Made by a program: the position numbers and the translations under genes | Source of the DNA: Anthoceros angustus | Lineage: Eukaryota; Streptophyta; Anthocerotopsida; Anthocerotales; Anthocerotaceae | Length of the DNA: 64,000 nucleotides | Assembly (NCBI GenBank): GCA_010909165.1 | Contig: VJWM01000063.1 | Location: 496,001 to 560,000, forward strand | Direction of reading: 5' to 3' | Notes under the pieces: generated by a model | Told to the model about the DNA's origin: nothing | The model's input: the letters and a program-made list of their open reading frames with translations, nothing else | The model's database searches: none | Part shown: positions 53,201 to 63,580 of the stretch, in pieces | Layout: the number at the start of each line of letters is the position of its first letter | Position numbering within the stretch: position 1 is the stretch's first letter

Positions 53201-55460
53201 GAGCTTTCGGTCCTTTTTGCACTTTGTTTAAGCTGTCATCCAGGTAAATGGAGAATTTGTCACCGTGACACCAACTGGTTTCTCCTAGTGCATGATTGTA
53301 CCTTTACTGCTAATGTTTCTATTGTGCAGGCTGAGAACGCAATTGATCGAATGGATTGGATGGACAAGATCACTGGAGTGATTGCCTCCCTTTTGAACTC
53401 TCAAGTGACAGACCAGGTAATGGACAAGCCCACAAATTACCGTCCAAATCTCCAGCACCTGAATTGAGCATGATGATAAATCATGTTGGGACTCAGTGGA
53501 ATCCTAGAGCTGCAGTAGAATGTCCGCACATCTCAGAAAACGTTGTGTTTACTTCAGAGACCTCCTCGGAGTCCAATGCTCGGGCACAATCGCACGGCCA
53601 GTGAGAGCAGCTCTGTGGGCTCGGATTTTGACCATGTGACGCTGGATGAGAGGGGCCATTATTCAGCCCCTCGGCGTGACCCCTCTTCCCGGGGCATGCA
53701 ATTGACCTATCCTGGGCATGATTATCATGAGAGGCCCCTCGACATTTTGAGGCGTGTAGCCGGGAATGATGTGTGTGCAGACTGTGGGGCCCTAGATCCA
53801 GATTGGGCCTCCCTAAACTTGGGTATTCTTGTGTGTATAGAGTGCTCAGGTGTACACAGAAACCTCGGGGTTCACATTTCCAAGGTATTGTACACCTTCG
53901 TTTTCCTTTTCTGCGTGATTGAGCCTTCACCTGGTGGAGAAATATCTCTTCTCTCCGTTCACTGATGCCTGTACTGGTTCATAGGAAATGTGGGATCAAT
54001 TTTATTGAAATCAAACGAATTTATAGGCGGAAATGCTTTGAGTGGACTAACAGTTTGAATGGTTTTTTTTTGGGTACAGATGCGGTCGTTGACGCTGGAT
54101 GTGAAGGTGTGGGAACCTTCAGTTATTGGATATTTCCAATCCATTGGCAATCAATATTCAAATTCAATATGGGAGGAGCTTCTTCCACGGTGGGAAAATG
54201 ACCGAAGGGCTCGAAGTGCATCAACTGGTGGCATACTAGATAGGTGTATATTTGATATACACCTATCTAGCATAATTTTTTTATATTATATTTTATTAGA
54301 GTGACATGTGTACTAGTGTTCGTGTCTTTTATGCTGATGCCTTAGCAGAATTTGTGCTAACCCTGTCTGTGGTCTGCTGAGCAGAGCTGCTGACAGACCC
54401 TCTGTGGATGTACTCAGAGTGAAACCAGATGCAAGGGATCCACTTCCGATCAAGGAAAGGTTTATTCAAGCTAAGGTAGACTCATATTGTTGAGGGCTTC
54501 TAATGAGCAATTTGTTTGCCTGTTTGTGTGTTTGTCTATTTTCATCTTTTCTTGCTCCGGTTCCTTGCACATTGCTGATTCACTTTGCCCCCAAAGAAGC
54601 AGAAAAGTGGCTGGTTACTGAAGCAAGGTTATCGATGTGAAAGTCTGATAATATTCTTTGTGGGCAGTATGTGGAGAAGAGGTTTGTGCAGAGGCTGAAG
54701 TACGATCCTAGAGGTCCAACGGTGGCAAGAAGCATGTGGGATGCAGTTCAAGAGGGTAATAAGCAGGTTGTACTTCGTCTGATAGTCACAGCAGATGGTG
54801 ATGTAAATACCACGTATGAGCAAGCAATGGCTGCCGAAGGATCTCCTCTTCTGCGTGGATCAAGCGGAGCTAGAAAGTTCCTGGATATGTCCAACAGCAC
54901 CAGGAGCAGTTGGAGTGGCCCCATCGGTGTTGGCTCCACCTCCCCCTCCTTAGTGCATTCCCGGTCGGTTGCCTCTTCACTCACATCAAGCCCTGTCTCT
55001 AGGACTGTGGCTAATGTCGCGGCGTCTAATGCTTTCCTGAAAATTGAAGTGGAGAAGGATATGCATGGGTGCACATTGCTTCACTTGGCCTGCCAGATGG
55101 GTAATCTGTCTATGGTTGAGCTGCTTCTTCAATACGGGGCTGCAGTCAATGCTACCGACAGATTGGGAAGGTCACCGCTTCACCATTGTATTCTATATGG
55201 CAAAAATTACTGTGCCAAGTTGCTGCTATCCAGGTATTCTCCCAAGCTAAGCAAATCTGTAGTGTGATGTGGATTCAGTTGTCCTGCTCTGAGACTTTTG
55301 GTATGAGAAGAACGATTATGATTCATTCTGTACTTGCAGAGGAGCTGACCCTTCAGCTGTGGATGGTGGAGGAAAGACTCCACTGGAGAGTGCTGTGGAG
55401 ATTGGTGCTATTACGGACGAGGAGCTGTTCGTCATGTTGGCAGAATCCTCGCACAGCTAA
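50218..55460 (+). CDS. BAR-PH-ArfGAP-ankyrin protein, SFC/VAN3 (AGD1-4 class)
   Basis: Twenty exons join in frame to 845 residues: 50218-50265, 50347-50423, 50524-50624, 50715-50785, 50945-51007, 51602-51646, 51789-51854, 51955-52002, 52124-52219, 52337-52378, 52476-52685, 52777-52908, 52945-53001, 53069-53194, 53330-53416, 53558-53884, 54080-54243, 54385-54475, 54668-55233 and 55340-55460. Start [13 protein letters not shown] and [20 protein letters not shown] mark the BAR domain. [20 protein letters not shown] is the PH domain. CADC...CIEC with [10 protein letters not shown] is the ARF-GAP zinc finger and arginine finger. [20 protein letters not shown] starts the ankyrin repeats. Arabidopsis VAN3/SFC stimulates ARF GTP hydrolysis at trans-Golgi and plasma membrane and is needed for vein continuity and auxin-carrier traffic. 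The PH domain has a variable exon (52945-53001) with a weak AAG acceptor. Confidence 0.95.
54236..54270. other. Perfect hairpin over the exon 17 splice donor
   Basis: CTAGATAGGTGTATA (54236-54250) pairs perfectly with TATACACCTATCTAG (54256-54270) across a 5-nt loop. The exon 17 donor GT (54244-54245) is inside the left arm. Confidence 0.95.
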
Positions 55461-56089
55461 TATTTAGTTCCAACCATCAGGTGTATAGTACAACAAATTG
55501 CTGATTGTGATCATGTATGATGGTAAACAGTTAGACGATTCTTTCTCCAGCATGGAGGGGGAGTTCATTTGGTGGCCGGTGGAAGCAGGCTTCAATCAAG
55601 GGATTGGGTGTGGAAACCATGAGATAGTCTTGTATCGTGGATCAGTCTTCTGAGATATCTTGTGTATTTAATTCTTGCTCAGAAGCCAGCGAAGGAATTT
55701 GAACTGCAGAATTCACATACTAGCAGTCTTCAATACATGGAATTCACAAAATTTACCCACTCTCATCGCTTCCAAGTTCTCACTCGTCGAATTCGATCCC
55801 GAAATCACGCTCGGGCCTTAAGTGACAAAGGCGAGGATTACAAAAAGCCAAAGGCTGATATCAAGGTTCCTATACCCCCTGAGTCTCACGACCGATCCCT
55901 GCTTGGTTTGCGTCACTTCTGTATCAGCAGTACCCTTCGGCAGCCAGATGCAGGCCACTGTTATCTTGGTTCTTTTGTCTGTATCTGCTCTCACCGTACA
56001 TGTTGTGCTGGCTTCAGACAAGTGTGGCCAGCTTGCCTCTCAGACTTTTGGCAACAGAAGATTTAATGTGATTCATTCTGTACTTGCAG
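55461..56089 (+). other. ARF-GAP 3' flank
   Basis: First copy of the gene's 3' untranslated region (to about 55710), then unassigned sequence up to the duplicated exon. No gene. Confidence 0.5.
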
Positions 56090-56216
56090 AAGAGCTGACC
56101 CTTCTGCTGTAGATGGTGGCAGTGGAGGAAAGACTCCACTGGAGAGTCCTGTGGAGATTGGTGCTATAACAAATGAGGAGTTGTCCATCATGTTGGCAGA
56201 ATCCTCACACAGCTGA
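56090..56216 (+). other. Duplicated terminal exon of the ARF-GAP gene
   Basis: Matches exon 20 (55340-55460) with the same TACTTGCAG acceptor. It keeps the frame to its own [12 protein letters not shown], then a two-residue insertion, [18 protein letters not shown] and MLAESSHS. The following 3' flank (to about 56470) also matches 55461-55710. It could serve as an alternative last exon or be a relic. Confidence 0.75.
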
Positions 56217-56899
56217 TATTTAGTTCCAGCCATCAATTGTACAGTACAACAAGATGCTGATTTGTGATCATGTATGATGGTAAACAGTTAGACGATTCTT
56301 TCTCCAACATGGAGGAGAGTTCATTTGGTGGCCGGTGGAAACCATGAAAAAGTCTTGTATGTACCGTGGATCAGTCTTTGGAAATACCTTGTGTATCTCC
56401 CTAAACCCTAAACCCAATTCTTGCTCAGAAGTCAGCCAAGGAATTGAACTGCAGAACTCACATACTAGCAAGATTTAGAGCAGGAGCCCGTTTGGTTGTT
56501 GCCGCATAAATTCAGCAGTGGCTTATTCCTCTGCCTTTGGATCCATCCTTGAGAATCCCGTTCCCGGCTTTCAGTTATGTACGCGAAATATCTTAGTTCA
56601 CGCATTCGAAATATCTAAATTCACGCATTCGGAATAGGTACAGACATATCTTAAGGTTGACGCATTCTCAGCAGTCAGTGCCGGCCACGTTATCTTGGTT
56701 CCTTTGTCCCTAGCCTCTGCCGGCTATGACGGTCATCCGTCCTTAGTGGACTGAAAAACAGTTTTTCTTCTTTTCTCACTGTAGGTGTTGAGCCGGCTTG
56801 GGGTCAGCTTGCCTCTGCCAAGTCAACTGGCAGGGCCCATGCCTTCCATAAATCCGTCAGCCGCAAGATTGGCTGGAGGATTCCTCAGGCCCTCTCCCA
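56217..56899 (+). promoter_or_regulatory. Amidase upstream region with telo-box
   Basis: CCCTAAACCCTAAACCC at 56399-56415 is two and a half plant telomere units, a known promoter element (telo-box) of growth-associated genes. It lies about 490 bp upstream of the amidase start. Three looser repeats of a CACGCATTCG-type motif occur at 56580-56680. Confidence 0.45.
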
Positions 56900-59027
56900 A
56901 TGGCGAGCACGAAAGCCTTCTTGCTTGCTTTCGTCGGTTTAGCCCTCATACTCGGCAACTCTGCTTCGGGATTCAAGATAATCGAGGCCAGCATCTCCGA
57001 CGTGCAACTGGCATTCCGGGGAGGAAGGGTCACCTCTGTCCGACTAGTGAAGCTCTACCTCAAGCGAGTGAAAAAATACAACTCCCAGCTCAACGCCATC
57101 ATCGAGATCAACCCCGATGTCCTGTACTGGGCCAAGAAAGCCGACCGAGAAAGGTGCAAAACGCCTGCAGGCTGCTGCACGATGCATCTCAGGCTGGTTC
57201 TGTAAGAAATGAGCATGGACGGGAGAGTGACGTCCATTATTGCATGTATGCGCCAGGGCTGCGGCAGGCGGGCACATCGGAGGCCTCCACGGCGTCCCGG
57301 TCCTCCTCAAGGACAGCATCAACACCAGAGACAAGCTCAACACCACGGCAGGATCTTTCGCGCTGCTCGGCTCCAAAGTCACCAAAGAGGCCTTCATCGT
57401 CAAGCTCCTGCGCCGCGCGGGGGCCATCATTTTCGGCAAGGCCAACCTCAGCGAGTTCTATCACCTCCGCTCCCTCCAGCAGCCACAAGGCTTCAGCCCT
57501 AGAGGCGGCCAGACCAATGTACGCCCAGTGTCGCGCAATTTCATCTACGCCGCAGCCGATCTTGATTCCGTGTTCCAATGCCTCCGCATTCGGTTATCCC
57601 TGTGATCTGCCTCTCCAGGATGCGTACAACGTCACGCTGAACCCCAGCGGAACCAGCTCAGGCTCGGCAGTGGCCGTCGCCGCCAACTTGGTGCTTCTGT
57701 CCATCGGCTTCGAGACACAAGGCGCCATCACCCAGCCAGTCAGCAGGAACGCGGTAGCGGGCCTCAAGCCGACCCCAGGGCTCACCTCCCGCACCGGGAT
57801 CGTCCCCATCTCCTTCAGCGCTGATACGCCAGGGTAAGCGTCTCCAACCATTGCGTCTTGGCACATTCCTGGATTGAAGCGCCTTCTCACACATTCCTGG
57901 AATGAAACCCTATCTCACTGAAGACTGAATGCTGAAAGCTGAAAGGTGGTCTGAATCCTGAGTGCTGAAAGAAGGTCTCACTCTTTGGAACAAACCGCAG
58001 GCCGATCGGGAAGTACGTAGAAGACGTCGTAGCGCTGCTGGACGTGATCGCGCACCGCGATCCAGAAGATCCTGGCAGCCCATACCATTGCCAGCGGCCG
58101 AAGAGGGGATACCAGGCGCATAAGCTGCTTGACGGGCTGGTCGGCAAGCGCATTGGCATCGCACGCGACTTCTTCCAAGGCCTTCCCGACTTCAAGCTAT
58201 CGGTCCTCGATAACATTGTCTCCGTGCTTGTGTAAGAAGTTGTCCCATCCGAGATTCGAGCGCAGGATCCGCTTCCTGCGAGGCCACCGCCTCCACCACT
58301 CCGCCAACACTCACACCTCATCGTTTGTCATTTCAGCCAGCACGGCGCGATCGTCATCGACAACACCACCATCAACCCCGACCTGTTCGACGAGATCTTC
58401 AATGGCGTGGCGCCGTTCCCGGCGCCGCTCACCGCCGACAAGTTCGTGCTCCTCTCCGACTTCAAGGTGAACATCAACAATTATCTGGCCACGCGGAAGG
58501 AGAGCCGCGTCGCCACGCTCAAGGACCTCATCGCCTTCGATCAAGCCGATCCCCGCGAGGTAGGTTCTCCAACACCGTCTTCAATTTCTGTCTGGAAGAA
58601 ACACACGTGTCTCCAGCAACTGATCAGGAAGAACTCGGATGGGCGCGTTTGGCCATGGCAGCAATTCAGTAAGTTCCCGGACGAAGTGTTCATCGCAGCA
58701 CAGAACCTGACCTCGGGTCAATCCAGCCAGGAGTACTTGCTGGCGCAGCAGATCGTGGCGAGGCAGAACCAGCAGGGGCTGGTGCAGGTGTTCAGCGCCA
58801 ATGAGCTGGACGCGCTGCTGGCGCCGGCAGACAGCAGCATAACTTTGCCAGCCGCGTTGGGGGGATTTCCCACTTTCACTATCCCGGCCGGCTACGATCC
58901 CACATCGGGCCTGCCGTTCGGGGTTTCCTTCCTGGGGAAGGCTTGCAGCGAGGCCAAGCTGGTTGAGATTGTGTTCCCGCTGGAAGAGATTTTGAGGGTC
59001 AGGAAATCGCCACCGGCGTTTCCTTGA
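56900..59027 (+). CDS. Secreted amidase-signature protein, nucleophile lost
   Basis: Six exons in frame: 56900-57153, 57257-57518, 57619-57833, 58001-58231, 58337-58559 and 58662-59027, giving 516 residues. A signal peptide ([19 protein letters not shown]) opens the protein. The amidase-signature fold is clear: [12 protein letters not shown] with the catalytic lysine, [14 protein letters not shown] and the cis-serine motif [16 protein letters not shown]. Where active plant relatives have ETDGSI, this protein has [10 protein letters not shown], so the serine nucleophile is alanine. The C-terminal [13 protein letters not shown] and [14 protein letters not shown] are intact. Active relatives hydrolyse amides such as indole-acetamide or acyl-amides. 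Without the nucleophile, hydrolysis should be lost, while substrate binding could remain. Start and splice sites all have consensus form. Confidence 0.9.
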
Positions 59028-59160
59028 AATCTTGTGGGTCAAGGTGCGGGGTGTGGCAGGCGCCGGCTGGACGCATAGCCGAAACCTTTGATCATCACTT
59101 CAGTTTCGTGGACATCGACAATACGACGTAGGCTGTGGTATTTCATGGTGCCCGGCTGTG
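59028..59160 (-). pseudogene. Remnant of the diphosphatase last exon
   Basis: On the reverse strand, VDVHETEVMIKG and flanking sequence match the last exon of the metallophosphatase gene at 60668-60879 (VDVHETEVIIKV). Only this 3' piece is present next to the intact amidase gene. Confidence 0.7.
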
Positions 59161-60507
59161 AGATGCAACGCACCTGGGTTTTGGGTTTGGGCATTTAACT
59201 TTGTTGTAGTTTGAAAGGTCGAATCCTTGCATCAAACACCTCTGCACCCGACCCCCAGACCTTGGACCCTTTCGTCCCCTCTTGAATTCAAACTCAAACA
59301 AAGAGCATACCCTCCCGCGCACGGCAGTCGAGGGATATGAGGCAGCTGGCGGGGAAGTCTCGAGAGAGCGGCCTAGGCATGGGGCCGACCAACGTGGTAG
59401 GGCAAGAACACGGCTGAGCGGATTGTGGGAAGGGAACCTTTCCGGGAGAGGAAACAAACAGACCCGCGAGGAAACCCCTCCCGGCTTCTCTTGGCGACAT
59501 GCGGCCAAATGTTGGGCGTCGTTGCAGAAGGCAATAGCCAAGCACGAGTACCATGTTCAGGTATTGGCAGATTGGCGGGAGACGATGAAAAGCATTCGTG
59601 AGGAGCAACCAACTTGGGGACCCGGCTCCTATTCTCGAAGTGGCCGCCTCCTCATTATGTTCTGGTGTAACAGCTTGAGAGTTCAGTTGAAACATGGCTT
59701 TGGTGTGTTGTAGGAATGGTCCTTAGCTTCGGGGCGCGGATTAGGTTAGGAACCTTCCTTCGCCCGGATGTATTCGGTGGTCCATTTGTTTGGCCGCGCA
59801 TTCATTGTTGTACATCCGCCTGATCTTTAGATCCCTGCTAAGATTCATTCTCTTTACATGAAGGCTGTTGTATTCGGTGGTCATTGCTATTTCCTTTGTC
59901 ATCACTTGTGCTGTTGTTGAAGGTCGGGTTTGGCCTGCTTGATACAAGATCACTTGGACAGATATGTGTCTTTTGTAAGAGACCGGATGAGGATTTGCGT
60001 CACTTGCGATCAGCGGTAATCGGTGGGCATGTATGCATTGTCAGCATCCGTGTGTTAACATTGTAACGTTGTGTGACATGGTAAGCATTCCACGGCACCG
60101 AATGTCATCATCCGTGTTGTTGGGAAGATCAAACGACAAGTGTAAACTGTGTGCTTCTTACAAACGATGAAATGTGAGCTTTCACGTTTTGGGAACCTCA
60201 AACGAGAAGGTGCAACTGCAGACCCGTGCACTCCCACACACAGGCTGCTGTACACAGTGTAAACAACAGCCAAATTCCATGGAAACACATCCCGCGTGGC
60301 ACGGTATCACTCAATGCAATCAGAAAACATAGTTTCAATCATCTGCCGTGCACCCACGAGGCAGGTGCATACAAGGTAATGTATAATGGTCAGCAGTAAT
60401 CGGTCCCTGATGATCTATTTGTCACAACAGCCTCCGTGCGCCAACAAACAAGCAAGGAGGAATTCCACTGTCGTCATCTTTCCCCGTACAAACCCGGCCG
60501 GCACGAA
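59161..60507. other. Unassigned interval between duplicated gene tails
   Basis: Frames up to 143 codons are open on both strands at 59280-59710 without recognisable motifs. A GTATTCGGTGGTC motif occurs at 59770 and 59872. No gene is supported. Confidence 0.45.
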
Positions 60508-60688
60508 AAGCGTTTGGGAATTCCACTTTCACGATCCTGTTCGGCTACTACCCTGAGGCGGCGGGCCTGCCGTTCGGGGTTATACTTCCAGGGAAGCCTT
60601 GCAGCGAGGCCAAGCATAGCAGGTTGAGATTGTGTTCCCGCTGGAAGGTATTTTGGGGATCAGGAAATCACCCCTGCCGTTTTCTTGA
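60508..60688 (+). pseudogene. Remnant of the amidase last exon
   Basis: Matches 58862-59027 (GLPFGV, CSEAK, VFPLE equivalents) with frameshifts and a stop-generating insertion at about 60618 (AAGCATAGCAGG). It ends with TTTTCTTGA, equivalent to the amidase stop. It lies next to the intact convergent diphosphatase gene. Confidence 0.8.
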
Positions 60689-62488
60689 ATTTTCATGGGT
60701 CAAGGTGCAGTCAGGAGCAAGCGCCGGCTGGAGGCAGAGCCGAACTTTGATGATCACTTCAGTTTCGTGGACATCGACCACGCCGTAGGCTGTTGTGTCT
60801 GGTGGTGCCTCCAGGATTGCCTCGAAGGTTACAAAATGTGTGTTGCCAAGACAAGCGTAGCCTCCTACATGGTAGTGACCTGGAAGAAGAGAGCATGCAG
60901 CATGTTAACAGGCAAGCACGTTGGTTCTTGGGGCAAGAGAATTTGAGAAAAGCATGTGAGAAGAGAATTTGGGTTTACCACAAAGAAAGAGCTTCACTGC
61001 TGAGCTCTTGACCAACATGGATGCCACCTGATGGATCAGCCAGTAGTTTTAGGAATGAGATGCCTCAAAAGCACACGATTTTGTCACGAAGCTGAGCTCT
61101 GTGGTGCAGTTTTTCAGAACCTCTTCGTGGTTCCACAGAAGATGGGTAGGAGGACATGATCCGACTCCCACAGGGTGATGAGCCGCTACAATCAGCTTAG
61201 TCCCATCTCTACACGCACCATTGCCCATAGACAAAGCATGGTTTCAGACACCACTCAAAGTCTCGGAAGCCCAGAACAGGCCGAAGAAACATAATGCTGG
61301 GACAACTGTCACGCTTTTGAGCAGCTAGAATATTTGAGATCAAGACAAATCATGAACCAACCTCTCAGCGCTAGCTATTATTTCAGCCAGCCAAGCTTTC
61401 TGCTCTGCCCCAATACCCCATTCCAGTCTACAGACTGTGGGTACACATCGCTCAGCGGGTGAGCTTCTAGATACTTAACTGCTTCCTGCATCACCAGAGA
61501 ACAAGTGGAAGGGACACATGAGCTAGAAATCTCGTTTGAATAATCACAGTGTAGCAGAAGCTCGTATACCAAACAGCTACGGATGTACTGGCCTGGTAGT
61601 TAGCTGAATCTTCTGGCCACCTTAGACTTACATCCATCGAGTCCAGCACGACCTGCAACAACCAAACCCAGAGGAGTAATACTCTGACTTTCATCAGGAG
61701 TCTAGAGGAGAAGGCTTGGCGTTCCAGGAAGGCAGGAGAATGAATATACCAAAGCCCAGCTTGGTGCGATGTCAGCTCGGTAGTAGCGGCTCTTCATGGC
61801 CAGCTTTGACAGCATGACATCTCTTGGCAATGCCAAACAATGATTGCCAAGCAGATGATAAGCAGGGACCTCAAGCTGCAAATCCATGCAACGTTAGCTT
61901 ACACCTGCTAAGTTGTTTGAGCTGTCAACAGCCAAGGAAACCCTTCCAACCCTCATACCTTGGCAAGACCGTCCAGGACAACATTGAAATCCTCCAAACT
62001 CTTCTCTGATGTAGTGTTACCGTCGATTATGTCACCCAAAGTCAGGACAAACCTACACAACATCCAGGTCACATCACTGATGAACCAAGGTTATCCCATG
62101 CAAGCTGAAAGCAGGACAGTATGTGGGTTAACAATTCCTTCAAAGCACGTTTTCAACATATAGCAGCATTGCAACCTCTTCTTGTCCTTACGGCAGGTCT
62201 TGCTTCAGAGCATTGAATGCCGTCACTGCTGTTTCCAGCTTCCCTGCTGCTTCCCGGTATCGTTGAACACGTCCTTCATACCCTGCACCACCAACAGCCC
62301 ACAGTCCATTGGAGAAACCAAGCAGAAGCATCCGTACAGCAAGAAAGACCATGCCCCCTACATACAGAGACGACAATACCTCCATTCTCTTTATCCGCAT
62401 ACTGCACGTCAGCAATCAAGCCGAAAGAAAACAGAGGCTTCTTGACAGCAGATAACGGTAAACCCTCCATGTTTCTTTTTCCACTCAT
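60668..62488 (-). CDS. ADP-ribose/CDP-alcohol diphosphatase-like metallophosphatase (frame breaks)
   Basis: Exons on the reverse strand: 62488-62380 (FSFGLIADVQYADKENG, metal ligands D and D-x-Q), 62282-62192 (RYREAAGKLETAV), 62052-61959 (LTLGDIIDGN), 61875-61750 (YHLLGNHCLALP), 61652-61581 (VVLDSMDVSLRWPED), 61485-61362 (EAVKYLEAHPL, then AEQKAWLAEII), 61208 to about 61090 (LIVAAHHPVGVG, LLWNHEEVL) and 60879-60668 (HYHVGGYACLG, FEAILEAPP). The order of GDxxDG, GNHC, AHHP and GHYH motifs is that of the Mn-dependent ADPRM family, which cleaves ADP-ribose and CDP-alcohols in the cytosol. Two frame breaks each need one more base in a homopolymer (C4 at 61416-61419; the A5 run, on the coding strand, in the LLWNHEEVL exon), so it is either a recent pseudogene or carries sequence errors. 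The junction before the last exon is unresolved. Confidence 0.75.
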
Positions 62489-63129
62489 GTTTCTTCTACC
62501 AGTCCAACAGTTCTGTATTATGAATTGCACAGACGTCTCACAACACGAGACTCATATCCAGCTTGCAAACAAATGGATCATACCTCACATGACAAACCAG
62601 GGAAGAATGTCTCTGGGTAGATCTACAACCAGCCACTTCTCAGACTCTTCCCCAATATTGCACCTGAAGGAACTCCTGGCCAGTTCCATATCCAGCTCCT
62701 TTGAATATTCCTTCCGATCCGAATCACCCCATGTTTTTGTGATAGAAGCCCTCTTGCAACTTAAACCACATTTCCCAAAACTCAGGTGCGGAGTCACTTG
62801 GGGCTATGATATCGTGTTGAAGTATGAGAAAATGAAAGATAGAACAAGAGCCTTATAATATGAATTAAAATATAAAAGAATAAAATAATAACAAGAATTT
62901 TATAGCAGAGCGCATAGGCTTAAGATATCAAAAAGTATAACATTAGGACCTTTATATAGGAGCGTGAACTACATTGATAAGAGATTATTATAATAGTTCT
63001 CCTATTACTTATAATAGTTCTCCTCATGAAAGTCCCATTTCGTTTAGGAACTCCTCATAGTTCTCCTCCATGTAAAAGTATCTCGCCATGAGTTGTCATC
63101 AAACTCCTCCTTGTAAAACGGTTCTCCGC
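62489..63129. other. Diphosphatase upstream region and AT-rich segment
   Basis: 62489 to about 62780 is the likely 5' flank of the diphosphatase. From 62850 the DNA turns strongly AT-rich (TAAAATATAAAAGAATAAAATAA-type), with a doubled TTATAATAGTTCTCCT at 62988-63025 and further AGTTCTCCTC motifs. The sharp composition change suggests the edge of an inserted element. Confidence 0.45.
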
Positions 63130-63580
63130 AACCGTGTGTCCTTCAAGCTCACAATGGTTATGGTTCATCTTCATATGGGGTCTTTCTCTCATGATTGAGA
63201 CCAAACCATGTGTCCTTCAAGCTCACAATGATTATGGTTCATCTTCCATGGGTCTTTCTAATCATGAGACCGAACCATGTGTCCTTCAAGCTCACAATGA
63301 TTATGGTTCATCTTCATATGGGGTCTTTCTCTCATGATTGAGACCGAACCATGTGTCCTTCAAGCTCACAATGATTATGGGTCATCTTTGTATGGGGTCT
63401 CACCATCTCAAGATTGAGTATGATAGATGGCGAATCAAGGCCACTTGGAGAGACCAAAATATGAGTATGATAGATGGCGTAATCAAGGCCACTTGGAGAG
63501 ACCAAAATATGTTATGCAATAAGGATGTTGAGACCAAAATATGTTATGCAATAAGGATGTTGAGACCGAGAAACGGTGTC
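63130..63580 (+). repeat. Nested tandem repeats
   Basis: Four units of about 70-74 bp begin with TGTGTCCTTCAAGCTCACAA at about 63136, 63210, 63280 and 63353. Two units of about 49 bp (TGAGTATGATAGATGGCG) follow at 63416 and 63462. Two units of about 33 bp (GAGACCAAAATATGTTATGC) follow at 63498 and 63530. The last base pairs of each family flow into the next. Confidence 0.85.

Noticed and set aside
59282-59713. 143-codon forward frame between amidase and diphosphatase
   Set aside because: No motif, overlapping reverse frames equally open, and the interval is new sequence between duplicated gene tails.
63130-63580. CRISPR-like array
   Set aside because: Eukaryotic setting, units are contiguous tandem repeats without unique spacers of constant length, and there are no cas genes.
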